Source of the DNA: an uncultured Pseudomonadota bacterium
Lineage (GTDB): Bacteria > Pseudomonadota > Gammaproteobacteria > Steroidobacterales > Steroidobacteraceae
NCBI GenBank assembly: GCA_903862885.1
Contig: CAIOZU010000070.1
Coordinates: 1 to 64,000 of the forward strand
Reading direction: 5' to 3'
DNA: 64,000 nt
A model generated the notes under the pieces. It worked only from the letters and a program-made list of their open reading frames with translations. It made no database searches and had not been told where the DNA came from. Below, in pieces: positions 54,878 through 64,000 of this stretch (its first letter is position 1; every line of letters starts with the position of its first letter). Made by a program: the position numbers and the translations under genes.

Positions 54878-56404
54878 CTAGAGCTTAATAATGACCGTCT
54901 TAAGCTCCGTGTAGGCCTCAATACCCTGCTTGCCCTGCTCCCGACCAAATCCGGACTGCTTGAAACCGCCAAAGGGCAAGGCAGGATCAATAATGGCGTG
55001 ACAGTTACCCCACACCGTACCCGCCTTAATTTTAGAGGCCAAGCGATGCATCGCCGACACATCCCGCGTCCACACGCCCGCACCGAGTCCATAGCACGTA
55101 TCGTTAGCCATCTTGGCGACTTCATCCAGATCGTCAAAGCGCTGCGCGACCACTACCGGCCCAAAAATTTCCTCGCGCACGACACTCATGTTTGGCTTAA
55201 CGTTTACCAAGACAGTCGGGTTCACGTAGTACCCATTGGCTGACGGTGCGTCACCGCCAATCGCCACGGTGGCACCATCTTTCTTGCCCGCTTCGATGTA
55301 ACCCATGACACGATCGAGTTGCTCTTTTGAGACCAGCGGACCCATGTGCGCCTGTGGATCGAGTGATGGACGCGGCTGCCAGAAACTGGCGGCCTGAGAA
55401 ATACCTTCAATCATCTTGTCAAAAATCGAACGGTGTGCAAACAGACGCGAGCCGGCAATGCAGACCTGTCCTGAGTTAAAAAAGATAGCGCCCGCCGCAT
55501 TCGGTGCGACCTCCGCTACATTCACATCTGGCATCACCACGACCGGCGACTTACCACCCAACTCAAGCGTCACACGCTTTAAGGTTTCAGTGGCATTGCG
55601 GTTAATAATTTTTCCCACTTCAGTGGAACCGGTGAACGCAATCTTGTCGATGCCCGGATGCTTAACCAAATAATCGCCGGTCGTGTGGCCGTTGCCGGTG
55701 ATCACGTTCACCACACCAGGAGGGAAACCTGCTTCAGCGACCAGATCCGCCAACCGCAAGGCAGTCAGCGAGGTTTGCTCAGCCGGTTTGAGAACGACCG
55801 TACAGCCCGCAGCGAGCGCTGGCGATATTTTTAACGTGGCCATCAGCAACGGAAAGTTCCAAGGCACAATCTGTGCAGCAACGCCGATCGGATCACGCGA
55901 CACGTAACTAAACACGGTGCCACGCGGCAATCCCTGCGGCTCCATCAGCTCACCACCCAACTTGGAGGCCCACCCCGCCATATAGCGCAGGTGGCCAATG
56001 GCCCCCGGGATATCAACAACCGCAGCCATCCCGATAGGCTTGCCATTATCAATGGCCTCGAGCTCCGCGAATTCAGCGGCGTGCGCCTCAATCAGATCAG
56101 CGAGCTTATTAATCGTCCGCTCACGTTGGCTCGGCGGCAAGTGTGACCAGCGACCATCATCAAACGCATTGCGAGCCGCCTCGACAGCACGATTGACGTC
56201 GGCCTCGGACGCGTCTGCGATGCGCGCGACTTCTTTGCCGGTCGATGGATCTTCCACTGCAATGGTGGCCCCATGAGTGGATTGCACCCACTCATTATTA
56301 ATGAACAGCGCGGGTTTACGCGCCAACACGCTCTTCGCTGAGGCTGAGTAAGCCCGCTGCGTGAAAACATCATTGGATGGGGAAACAGTTGGGGCACTGG
56401 TCAT
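54878..56404 (-). CDS. NAD(P)-dependent aldehyde dehydrogenase
   Basis: 508 residues. The catalytic Cys315 lies in FFNSGQVCIAGSR and Glu281 in TLELGGKSP. The cofactor loop is VPWNFPL and FTGSTEVGK. It oxidises an aldehyde to the acid; the branch with phenylacetaldehyde and betaine aldehyde dehydrogenases is likely. It lies 105 bases downstream of a PQQ alcohol dehydrogenase on the same strand, so the pair could convert an aryl or side-chain alcohol to the acid. A role on aromatic aldehydes such as vanillin or vanilloylacetaldehyde is an inference. Confidence 0.88.
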   Translation of the reverse strand: MTSAPTVSPSNDVFTQRAYSASAKSVLARKPALFINNEWVQSTHGATIAVEDPSTGKEVARIADASEADVNRAVEAARNAFDDGRWSHLPPSQRERTINKLADLIEAHAAEFAELEAIDNGKPIGMAAVVDIPGAIGHLRYMAGWASKLGGELMEPQGLPRGTVFSYVSRDPIGVAAQIVPWNFPLLMATLKISPALAAGCTVVLKPAEQTSLTALRLADLVAEAGFPPGVVNVITGNGHTTGDYLVKHPGIDKIAFTGSTEVGKIINRNATETLKRVTLELGGKSPVVVMPDVNVAEVAPNAAGAIFFNSGQVCIAGSRLFAHRSIFDKMIEGISQAASFWQPRPSLDPQAHMGPLVSKEQLDRVMGYIEAGKKDGATVAIGGDAPSANGYYVNPTVLVNVKPNMSVVREEIFGPVVVAQRFDDLDEVAKMANDTCYGLGAGVWTRDVSAMHRLASKIKAGTVWGNCHAIIDPALPFGGFKQSGFGREQGKQGIEAYTELKTVIIKL

Positions 56405-56509
56405 GGCTAAGTCCTCTAGAATTTAAAGAGCGCGTGGACAACAGCGTCCCGCCAGAATGCAGGCGAACCTGCGAATAGGTTTCCAAATCGGCGTGCGGCA
56501 AACAAAGGA

Positions 56510-58630
56510 TCACTCATGGCTTGTCGCCTCAAGTGTCTTATCTTCGGTGGCGCGATGGATTATATAGGCTCGAATCCGTTCAGATGCAGCCCGATCAAGC
56601 TCGGCCTTAAAGCTGACCATGCCACGTGCGGAGTCCGCCCCTTGGAGCACGACGCTGTCCCACGCCGCCTGATCATTCAGCAAGGCGGTATAGCGCAGAT
56701 CCGGCAACACCCCATTACCGGTCGCACTGTCACCGTGACACGTGCCGCAGTAGGTGTGATAGGCCATTTTACCCTGCATGAGATCGGCTGCTGAGGCGGT
56801 ATCCGCAGGCGGATGAAGACGGAGCATGGCATTTTTGGGCAGTGGGGGCAGTGCGCCCTGAGCACCTAATTTGAACACCAACACCCGTGGCACATTCGAC
56901 GCAATGTGCGTGTCGCGTGACAACTCCCCAGCCGCTAGCCCGAAGGCACCACCGTAACCGACCTCAATCGCCACATACTGTTCGCCATCGACTTGGTAAC
57001 TGATCGGTGCGGCCAACACCCCTGCCTGCGTCGCGAAGGACCAAAGCCGCTCACCCGTCATCGCTTGATAAGCAACGAATTCGCCATGCGAATTGCCTTG
57101 AAAGACCAAATTGCCTGCGGTTGAGACGACACCGCCATTCCAAGGACTATTAAGTTCCGCACGCCACACTTCTTTAGCGGCCACCGGATCCCACGCCACC
57201 AGATGGCCCTTCAGACCGGATTTTATTTGTGCTTTGATTTTTGGGTCCTGCGGCAAACTACCGGCATTAAAATCAACGCCCGTGTTCCAACCCAAATCGT
57301 GTTTCTTGAAGTCACCGTCTGGAATATAAGGGAATGCCAACTCAGTGACCGGAAAGTAGACCAGCCGAGTACCCGGATTAAAAGACATCGGTTGCCAATT
57401 GTGGGCGCCCCCAGGTCCTGGCATTGCAACGAACGGCTTGCCGGTGTTGCCATAGCTGGCGCTCGGTACCTGAATCGGTCGTCCGGTGGTCATGTCAACG
57501 CCCGTGGTCCAATTGAGCGTCGCAAACGGCTCCGCTGACAACAGCTCCCCGGTGGCGCGATCGAGCACATAGAAGATGCCGTTCTTAGGCGCCTGCATGA
57601 TCACCGACCGCATTTTTCCGCCGATCTCAAGATCGGCCAGAATCATGTGCTGAGTCGCATCGTAGTCCCATGACTCGCCTGGGGTGCTCTGGTAGTGCCA
57701 CACGTACTCACCCGTCTCCGCTTTAATGGCCACAATGGAGCACAAATAAAGATTGTCTCCGCCATTCGGGTCCCGAAGCTTCTTATTCCAAGGCGAACCA
57801 TTCCCCACACCGATGTAAATTAAGTCAAGCGCCGGATCGTAGGCCATTGAATCCCACACCGTGCCGCCGCCGCCAAAACGCCACCACTCACCTTTCCAAG
57901 TCTGCGCGGCGCGCTCAAGTGCTTTGTTTTCAAAGCCCTTAGCAGGATCACCGGGCACGGTATAAAACTTCCATAGCGCTTTGCCGGTCTCTGCATCAAA
58001 GGCTGCGAGAAAACCGCGCACCCCCATTTCTGCGCCCCCGTTGCCGATCAACACCTTGCCTTTGACGACACGCGGCGCGCCGGTGATGGTGTAGCGACTG
58101 CCGGGTGGCGTCGTGGCCACTTCCCAGACTTTGTGGCCACTGGCCGCATCCACCGCGATCAAGCGACCATCTAAGGTGCCTAAGTAAAGCCGACCCTTCC
58201 AAGCCGCCACACCCCGGTTGACCACATCACAGCACGCATTTGGCGCAGCCGTGCCGGGCACTTTGGGATCAAAGGTCCACTTGGGAGCGCCTGTTTTTGC
58301 ATCGATCGCGAACAGCTTGCTCCACGCGCCGGTGACATACATGACGCCATCGATCACTAAGGGCGTTGATTCTTGGCCACGATGCGCGGTATCTAAGTCG
58401 TAAGACCAAGCCAGTCCCAGCGTCTTCACGTTGGCCGCCGTGATCTGCTTCAACGGGCTAAAGCGCTGCTCGTCATACGTGCGCCCATGCGTCATCCAAT
58501 TACCTGGATCGGAATCAGCTGCCAGCAATCGAGCTTCATCCACTCTCGCCTGCGGTGGCATCGACAGCTTTTGAACACACGCAGCCATCAGCACACCGCA
58601 CACCATCACCGATAGCCATCCGCGATTCAT
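56510..58630 (-). CDS. PQQ-dependent quinohemoprotein alcohol dehydrogenase with C-terminal cytochrome c
   Basis: 706 residues. A lipoprotein-like signal (LMAAC, Cys18) targets it to the envelope. An eight-bladed propeller carries the vicinal disulfide Cys133-Cys134. The catalytic Asp322 lies in SWDYDATQHM; residue 324 is Asp, whereas type II enzymes that I recall have Thr here. Lanthanide-dependent PQQ enzymes (XoxF, PedH) carry an Asp at this +2 place. A c-type haem domain (about 615-690) has Cys628-Gly-Thr-Cys631-His632 and a candidate Met671 ligand. It oxidises alcohols, electrons passing to the haem. AGGAG precedes the ATG. Confidence 0.9.
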   Translation of the reverse strand: MNRGWLSVMVCGVLMAACVQKLSMPPQARVDEARLLAADSDPGNWMTHGRTYDEQRFSPLKQITAANVKTLGLAWSYDLDTAHRGQESTPLVIDGVMYVTGAWSKLFAIDAKTGAPKWTFDPKVPGTAAPNACCDVVNRGVAAWKGRLYLGTLDGRLIAVDAASGHKVWEVATTPPGSRYTITGAPRVVKGKVLIGNGGAEMGVRGFLAAFDAETGKALWKFYTVPGDPAKGFENKALERAAQTWKGEWWRFGGGGTVWDSMAYDPALDLIYIGVGNGSPWNKKLRDPNGGDNLYLCSIVAIKAETGEYVWHYQSTPGESWDYDATQHMILADLEIGGKMRSVIMQAPKNGIFYVLDRATGELLSAEPFATLNWTTGVDMTTGRPIQVPSASYGNTGKPFVAMPGPGGAHNWQPMSFNPGTRLVYFPVTELAFPYIPDGDFKKHDLGWNTGVDFNAGSLPQDPKIKAQIKSGLKGHLVAWDPVAAKEVWRAELNSPWNGGVVSTAGNLVFQGNSHGEFVAYQAMTGERLWSFATQAGVLAAPISYQVDGEQYVAIEVGYGGAFGLAAGELSRDTHIASNVPRVLVFKLGAQGALPPLPKNAMLRLHPPADTASAADLMQGKMAYHTYCGTCHGDSATGNGVLPDLRYTALLNDQAAWDSVVLQGADSARGMVSFKAELDRAASERIRAYIIHRATEDKTLEATSHE

Positions 58631-59210
58631 GCCAGATCTCCTCAGATCAACCGGCTGACTGAAGTCAATTGAGTATACCTATGGATACCGGTTTGGCCTT
58701 TTGGGTGATACCAGCCGCTACCCCCGACAAAGCCATGAACGGAGCCGACGTGAGGTGTTGGTTAACGACATTCATGCGGGCATTCTTTAGCGGAATCATA
58801 GACACAGAGGACGGACCCGCATCTGGCGCCATGGGGCGTTCGCAGGCTCGACTGCTGATGATCTGCCATTCGATCCACAGCGAACGCACCACACGGGGCT
58901 TAGGATCGGTCGGCCACCACGCCCTCGGATCGATCGCTGGCGGCCACCACCGCTGGCTGGCGCGCGCGCCTAAGGCCCGTCGGGCGATGCCCTTGCCTGG
59001 GAGGACGTCATTGAGACCGCTCAAAGCGCCAGGGCACCAATGACCCTAGTGGGTCCGATCGACATAGCCATCGCTCACCTACCGCCCAATCCGTGAATGC
59101 CGCACACAGACTCCACGGGGTAATATTATAACTTATTGATTTTATGAATTTTTATTGCATAGGCCGAGGGACTGTTAGGATAAGGCCTGTCGCGCTTAGG
59201 CCGAGCCTCC
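58631..59210. other. Divergent region between the PQQ dehydrogenase and LysR genes
   Basis: In 580 bases I find no gene I can support. Overlapping frames on both strands at 58665-59043 lack family features and ribosome sites. The right end (59121-59160) is strongly AT-rich with the interrupted repeat ATAA-N10-TTAT and is the likely LysR operator/promoter area. Confidence 0.45.
59121..59160. promoter_or_regulatory. AT-rich candidate promoter/operator of the LysR gene
   Basis: About 85% A+T in a window averaging near 57% G+C, directly upstream of the lysR start. It contains ATAA and TTAT arms around CTTATTGATT. It is a plausible LysR binding or autoregulation site; no consensus promoter is claimed. 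Confidence 0.35.
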
Positions 59211-60134
59211 ATGCAGTTCCAGCGTTTCGATCTCAATCTGCTCATCGCACTCGATGTGCTGCTGCGCGAGAAAAATGTCACCCGTGCGGCCGAGCGGGTC
59301 TTTGTCTCACAGCCGGCAATGAGCGCAGCACTTCACAAACTACGCGACTACTTCGGTGATCCTTTGTTAGTGCGCGTGGGTCGGGACATGGAACTCACCC
59401 CGAGGGGATCCTCCCTAATCCATCCCGTGCGGGAAGCGCTCCTTAAGATTCAGGCGACCTTAGGCACTCAACCGACCTTCGAAGCCGCGTCATCACAGCG
59501 AGAGTTCACCATCATTGTCTCGGAAGAGGCCGTCCCCGGACTTCTGCCTCGGATCATCAAACGCATTGCCAGTGAAGCGCCCAGCATCCGTTGCCACATC
59601 GAACTCGTCTCTCAAACGAGCCTATCCAAGCTCGAGGGAGGTGAAGCGGATCTCTGCCTAATCCTCGATAATCTACGCCTGTACGATGCGCAGGCGTATC
59701 CAGACAACCTTCACAGCACCCTTTTGCGACCCGTGCGGTGGGTGTGCGCGGTCGACCGCCAACACCCAACGGTCACCGACCATTTATCGGCTGAGCAGTT
59801 CCAAACACTGCCCCATGTGGTGGGGCGCCCAGGCGGCTATGCGGCTTCCGGCGAAGAACTGATTCGCCGTCTATTGGACATCGATGTGACCGTACAATTG
59901 ACCGTCCCCAGCCTGCTGCATCTGCCCTTGGTGTTGGTCGGCACGCGATATGCCGCCATCCTGCCAGAACGTGTCGCCGAGCCGTTTCTAGATGAATCCA
60001 CGATCAAGATTTTCCCTTTACCCTTTCCTACGCCCGCCCAGCACGAAATCCTGCTCTGGCACAAACGGCATGACACCGATCCAGCCCATATGTGGCTACG
60101 GCAGTTAGTGACTGAGTTGGCCACCGAAAGCTAA
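59211..60134 (+). CDS. LysR-family regulator
   Basis: 307 residues. An N-terminal winged helix (about 5-65) reads TRAAERVFVSQPAMSAALHKLRDYF in the region 25-50, followed by a type-2 periplasmic-binding-like sensor (about 90-300). The style (FDLNLLIALDVLLREKNVTRAA) is NodD-like, often acting on aromatic inducers. It is divergent from the PQQ/ALDH genes and precedes the second O-demethylase gene by 167 bases, so either could be its target. Confidence 0.88.
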   Translation: MQFQRFDLNLLIALDVLLREKNVTRAAERVFVSQPAMSAALHKLRDYFGDPLLVRVGRDMELTPRGSSLIHPVREALLKIQATLGTQPTFEAASSQREFTIIVSEEAVPGLLPRIIKRIASEAPSIRCHIELVSQTSLSKLEGGEADLCLILDNLRLYDAQAYPDNLHSTLLRPVRWVCAVDRQHPTVTDHLSAEQFQTLPHVVGRPGGYAASGEELIRRLLDIDVTVQLTVPSLLHLPLVLVGTRYAAILPERVAEPFLDESTIKIFPLPFPTPAQHEILLWHKRHDTDPAHMWLRQLVTELATES

Positions 60135-60292
60135 AGCCAGCCCCATAGAATCCGTCGAGACAGCGCTTCACCAGCGATTGAGAGCGGTTCGCTCCCAGTC
60201 GAGAAAGCGTACCCCCCTTTTCTATCTAATGCGCTATGACGTCCAGGTCGGTCGGGCACGCGTTTGAGAAGCATAAGCATTGAGGTCTTTAA

Positions 60293-61702
<1,410 letters not shown>

Positions 61703-61727
61703 TCGGCCTTTAAAACGATCCCCTTAT

Positions 61728-61761
61728 AGCCTGCACCGCCATCGGTTGCAGGCTTTTTTTT
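61728..61761 (+). terminator. Rho-independent terminator after the O-demethylase gene
   Basis: An 8-base stem AGCCTGCA / TGCAGGCT with an 11-base loop is followed by eight T. It lies 25 bases after the stop of copy 2. Confidence 0.92.
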
Positions 61762-61802
61762 GAGCTCGCGCTACGACTAAAAGAACAGCAGCACCTGACT
61801 GC

Positions 61803-62690
61803 TCAATAAACCTTCGGCACAAAGCGCTGACTCGACATCTTTGGCCTCTTATAGCCAATATCCTGCTGCCGCGGTGGCACCTCAATCTCCACAGGACTCA
61901 TCTGCTCATAAGGGACTTGGGTGAGAAGATGAGTGATGCAATTGAGTCGCGCGCGCTTTTTGTTATCAGATTCGACTACGTGCCATGGACAAATCTTTAG
62001 ATCGGTCGCCTTAAACATCACGTCTTTGGCCTTGGAGTACTCCACCCAGTGCTTGCGTGACTCTAGATCCATTGGGCTCAACTTCCAACGCTTGACTGGG
62101 TTATGGATGCGCTCTTGGAAACGTTTTTCCTGCTCCTCATCGCTGACCGAAAACCAGTACTTCACCAGAATAATGCCCGAGTGAACCAGCATCTCTTCAA
62201 ATAGCGGACAGGATCGCAGGAATTCCTTGTATTCCTCTTTGCTGCAAAACCCCATCACATGTTCGACGCCTGCCCGGTTGTACCAGCTGCGATCGAATAA
62301 CACGATCTCACCAGCGGCTGGCAGATGGGGAACATAGCGCTGGTAATACCACTGACTGCGCTCACGCTCGGTCGGCGTTCCCAAGGCCACGATTCGACAC
62401 ACTCGCGGATTGAGGCTTTCTGTGATGCGCTTGATCACCCCGCCCTTGCCGGCAGCATCCCGCCCCTCGAAGATCACGGCGACCTTAAGGCCATGTACGC
62501 GCACCCATTCTTGTAGCTTAATCAGCTCTGACTGAAGATAGGCCAGCTCATCAACATATTTGTACGTTTTAGGCCGCTTGCGCGCCTTCGCCTGAGGCGT
62601 GCGATGCCAGCTTGTCTCAATCGTATGGTGCTCCTTGACGTCGGAGAGCACCTCACCCTTTGCGTTTTTCTTCTGCTTCTTTGCGCTCAT
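61803..62690 (-). CDS. ppk2: Polyphosphate kinase 2
   Basis: 295 residues, typical of class I PPK2. The Walker A loop is FEGRDAAGKGG (about residue 75), and the Walker B/lid block is LFDRSWYNRAGVEHVMGF (about 130). It uses polyphosphate to phosphorylate ADP or GDP. A basic, Lys-rich N-terminal tail of about 30 residues precedes the fold. It is a housekeeping-type gene with no evident link to the aromatic genes. Confidence 0.93.
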   Translation of the reverse strand: MSAKKQKKNAKGEVLSDVKEHHTIETSWHRTPQAKARKRPKTYKYVDELAYLQSELIKLQEWVRVHGLKVAVIFEGRDAAGKGGVIKRITESLNPRVCRIVALGTPTERERSQWYYQRYVPHLPAAGEIVLFDRSWYNRAGVEHVMGFCSKEEYKEFLRSCPLFEEMLVHSGIILVKYWFSVSDEEQEKRFQERIHNPVKRWKLSPMDLESRKHWVEYSKAKDVMFKATDLKICPWHVVESDNKKRARLNCITHLLTQVPYEQMSPVEIEVPPRQQDIGYKRPKMSSQRFVPKVY

Positions 62691-62835
62691 AAACCCGTCC
62701 TATTATTTACTCTCATATTCAAATACTAATGACCTGTCTCGTATAGATCAGCACGCGTATCCATCGAAGTGACGTAGAACCACCTGAGATCACCCGCACA
62801 ACAGCGCTGCGACCCGGGTTACGCTCACCCTGCAG

Positions 62836-64000
62836 TTACGCCGCGGCCACGGCGGGCGTCTCCCGATCGGTTAGGAAATAAGCCAGCGCCAGCAACGGCA
62901 TCAGCACGCCAAAGCCACAGATGCCAATCCAGCCGTAAGCTGACAGCAATGGGCTGACTAACGCCGAGCCCACGGCACCGCCCGCGAAGAACGCGGCGAT
63001 AAAAACGCCATTCACACGCGATCTCATAGTGGGCGCAATCGCATAAATCGTCCGTTGGCAAAGTACTTGGCTCATAAAGACGCTGGCGTCGATTGCCGCC
63101 CCCGCTAATGCAAGGCCGACGACCGAATGGCCCTCAAGCCCTGCCCAAGCAGCGAGCACGAAGGAGGCGGCCAACACCACCATGGCGATCAGCGTGCCGC
63201 GACGCTCGAGATTCCGATCCGCCAAACGACCCGCGTAAGGCGCCATCAGCGCACCCGAAATACCCACCAACGCAAAGAGGGCAATGCCTCGTTGATTCAG
63301 CCCAAATTGCTGCGTTAACCACAGAGGCACAGCGGTCCAGAACGCCGAAAAACCGGCAAATGCAGCGGCCTGATACAGTGAGCGACGACGCAGTGCAGGC
63401 AGCGTGAAGGGCAGCGCCAACAAGGAGCCGAGCAACGCTTTATAACCTTGCGTCACCGGCGGACGCCGATAAGGCAAGGTGAGTCGCAAGACCACCGTGA
63501 GAATCAGCATCATCACCGCAGACGCCATAAAGATGGCTCGCCAACCAAAGAGAGACGCCACGAGACTGGACAGCGGCCGTGCCAGCATGATGCCAAGTAA
63601 CAACCCGCTCATCACATTACCTACGACCTTGCCGCGATTTTGGTCGGAAGCCAGATTGGCAGCCAGCGGAACCACCATCTGTACCGCAGTGGCGCCTAAA
63701 CCGGTGAGCCCTGCGGCAATCAAAAAAGCGGTGCCATTGGTCGTTAGGCCCGTGATCAGCAGAATCGGCACCAACGTCCCCACAGTGATCATCATCAGCC
63801 GCCGATTTTCCAGCATGTCTCCGAGTGGGACAAGAAAGATCAAGCCACAGGCGTAACCCACCTGAGTCACCGTGACAATCAAACTCTCATGAGTCACGTC
63901 CAAACCCAAGGCCGGGCTAATCAATCCAACCAGCGTCTGCGCATAATAAATATTGGCAACAATCAACCCGCAAGCGATCGCCATCAACAAGACCAGCCAA
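62836..64000 (-). CDS. MFS transporter, N-terminus cut by the window edge
   Basis: The frame stays open past the last ATG (63984) and to the window end: the codons at 63985-63999 encode Trp, Leu, Val, Leu and Leu, so the true start lies outside. The visible part (about 388 residues, 11-12 helices) opens with MAIACGLIVANIYYAQTL and has the loop motif GDMLENRRL. It resembles drug/sugar-efflux-type MFS proteins of about 400 residues. Probably not part of the aromatic cluster. Confidence 0.85.
   Translation of the reverse strand, partial: WLVLLMAIACGLIVANIYYAQTLVGLISPALGLDVTHESLIVTVTQVGYACGLIFLVPLGDMLENRRLMMITVGTLVPILLITGLTTNGTAFLIAAGLTGLGATAVQMVVPLAANLASDQNRGKVVGNVMSGLLLGIMLARPLSSLVASLFGWRAIFMASAVMMLILTVVLRLTLPYRRPPVTQGYKALLGSLLALPFTLPALRRRSLYQAAAFAGFSAFWTAVPLWLTQQFGLNQRGIALFALVGISGALMAPYAGRLADRNLERRGTLIAMVVLAASFVLAAWAGLEGHSVVGLALAGAAIDASVFMSQVLCQRTIYAIAPTMRSRVNGVFIAAFFAGGAVGSALVSPLLSAYGWIGICGFGVLMPLLALAYFLTDRETPAVAAA

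Noticed and set aside
58665-59043. Overlapping frames on both strands in the PQQ/LysR gap
   Set aside because: No ribosome sites or recognisable motifs on either strand; I treat the region as regulatory.

Overview
The window looks like a chromosomal stretch of an aerobic Gram-negative proteobacterium. Evidence is a TonB-dependent receptor, Tat signals, periplasmic c-type cytochromes, a PQQ lipoprotein dehydrogenase, and Shine-Dalgarno led genes with frequent GTG starts. Gammaproteobacteria or a sphingomonad-like lineage fit, but I cannot place it further from sequence alone. No tRNA, rRNA, insertion sequence, prophage or CRISPR array was seen. The content is overwhelmingly catabolic and aimed at lignin-type phenolics.

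Left part (1-20154): a punctuated hexamer tandem repeat and a strong dyad, a small exported protein and a VOC protein come first. Next is a thiamin-dependent 2-oxoacid or acetoin-type dehydrogenase operon (E1alpha, E1beta, E2) that converges on a second E1beta/E1alpha pair. A GMC oxidoreductase with its Tat-exported small subunit and a TonB receptor follow. An MFS / TIM-barrel isomerase / VOC / reductase / benzoylformate-decarboxylase-like operon, an SDR and a zinc alcohol dehydrogenase close this part. Its substrates are not clear.

Middle (20314-34121): pobA with a divergent AraC regulator, then a complete protocatechuate 4,5-cleavage cluster (aldolase, tautomerase, hydratase, pyrone hydrolase, dioxygenase alpha and beta, semialdehyde dehydrogenase). 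These convert 4-hydroxybenzoate to protocatechuate and on to pyruvate and oxaloacetate. An aldo/keto reductase, an SDR and a p-cresol/4-alkylphenol hydroxylase-type flavocytochrome (Tat protein, flavoprotein, cytochrome c) follow.

Right-middle (34175-51626): a MarR / FadB-like / amidohydrolase operon, two aromatic-acid MFS transporters and two more regulators. Then comes the most interesting element: a tight operon of a two-subunit PEP-synthase-like kinase, a three-part biotin carboxylase, a HAD phosphatase, an acetoacetyl-CoA-synthetase-like ligase and a transporter. Its make-up matches the recently described aryl-ketone routes for acetovanillone and 4-hydroxyacetophenone (acv, hpe): phosphorylate the phenol, carboxylate the methyl ketone, then activate and cleave the beta-keto acid.

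Right end (51922-64000): two LigM/DesA-type tetrahydrofolate-dependent O-demethylases, a fused gallate dioxygenase, an aldehyde dehydrogenase, a PQQ cytochrome dehydrogenase with a possible lanthanide-site aspartate, a LysR regulator, PPK2, and an MFS gene cut by the window edge.

Together the genes suggest one funnel: 4-alkylphenols -> aryl ethanols -> acetophenones -> beta-keto acids -> 4-hydroxybenzoate, vanillate or syringate -> O-demethylation or hydroxylation -> protocatechuate or gallate -> shared LigU/J/K steps. The links between modules are inferred from co-location and family knowledge, not shown directly.
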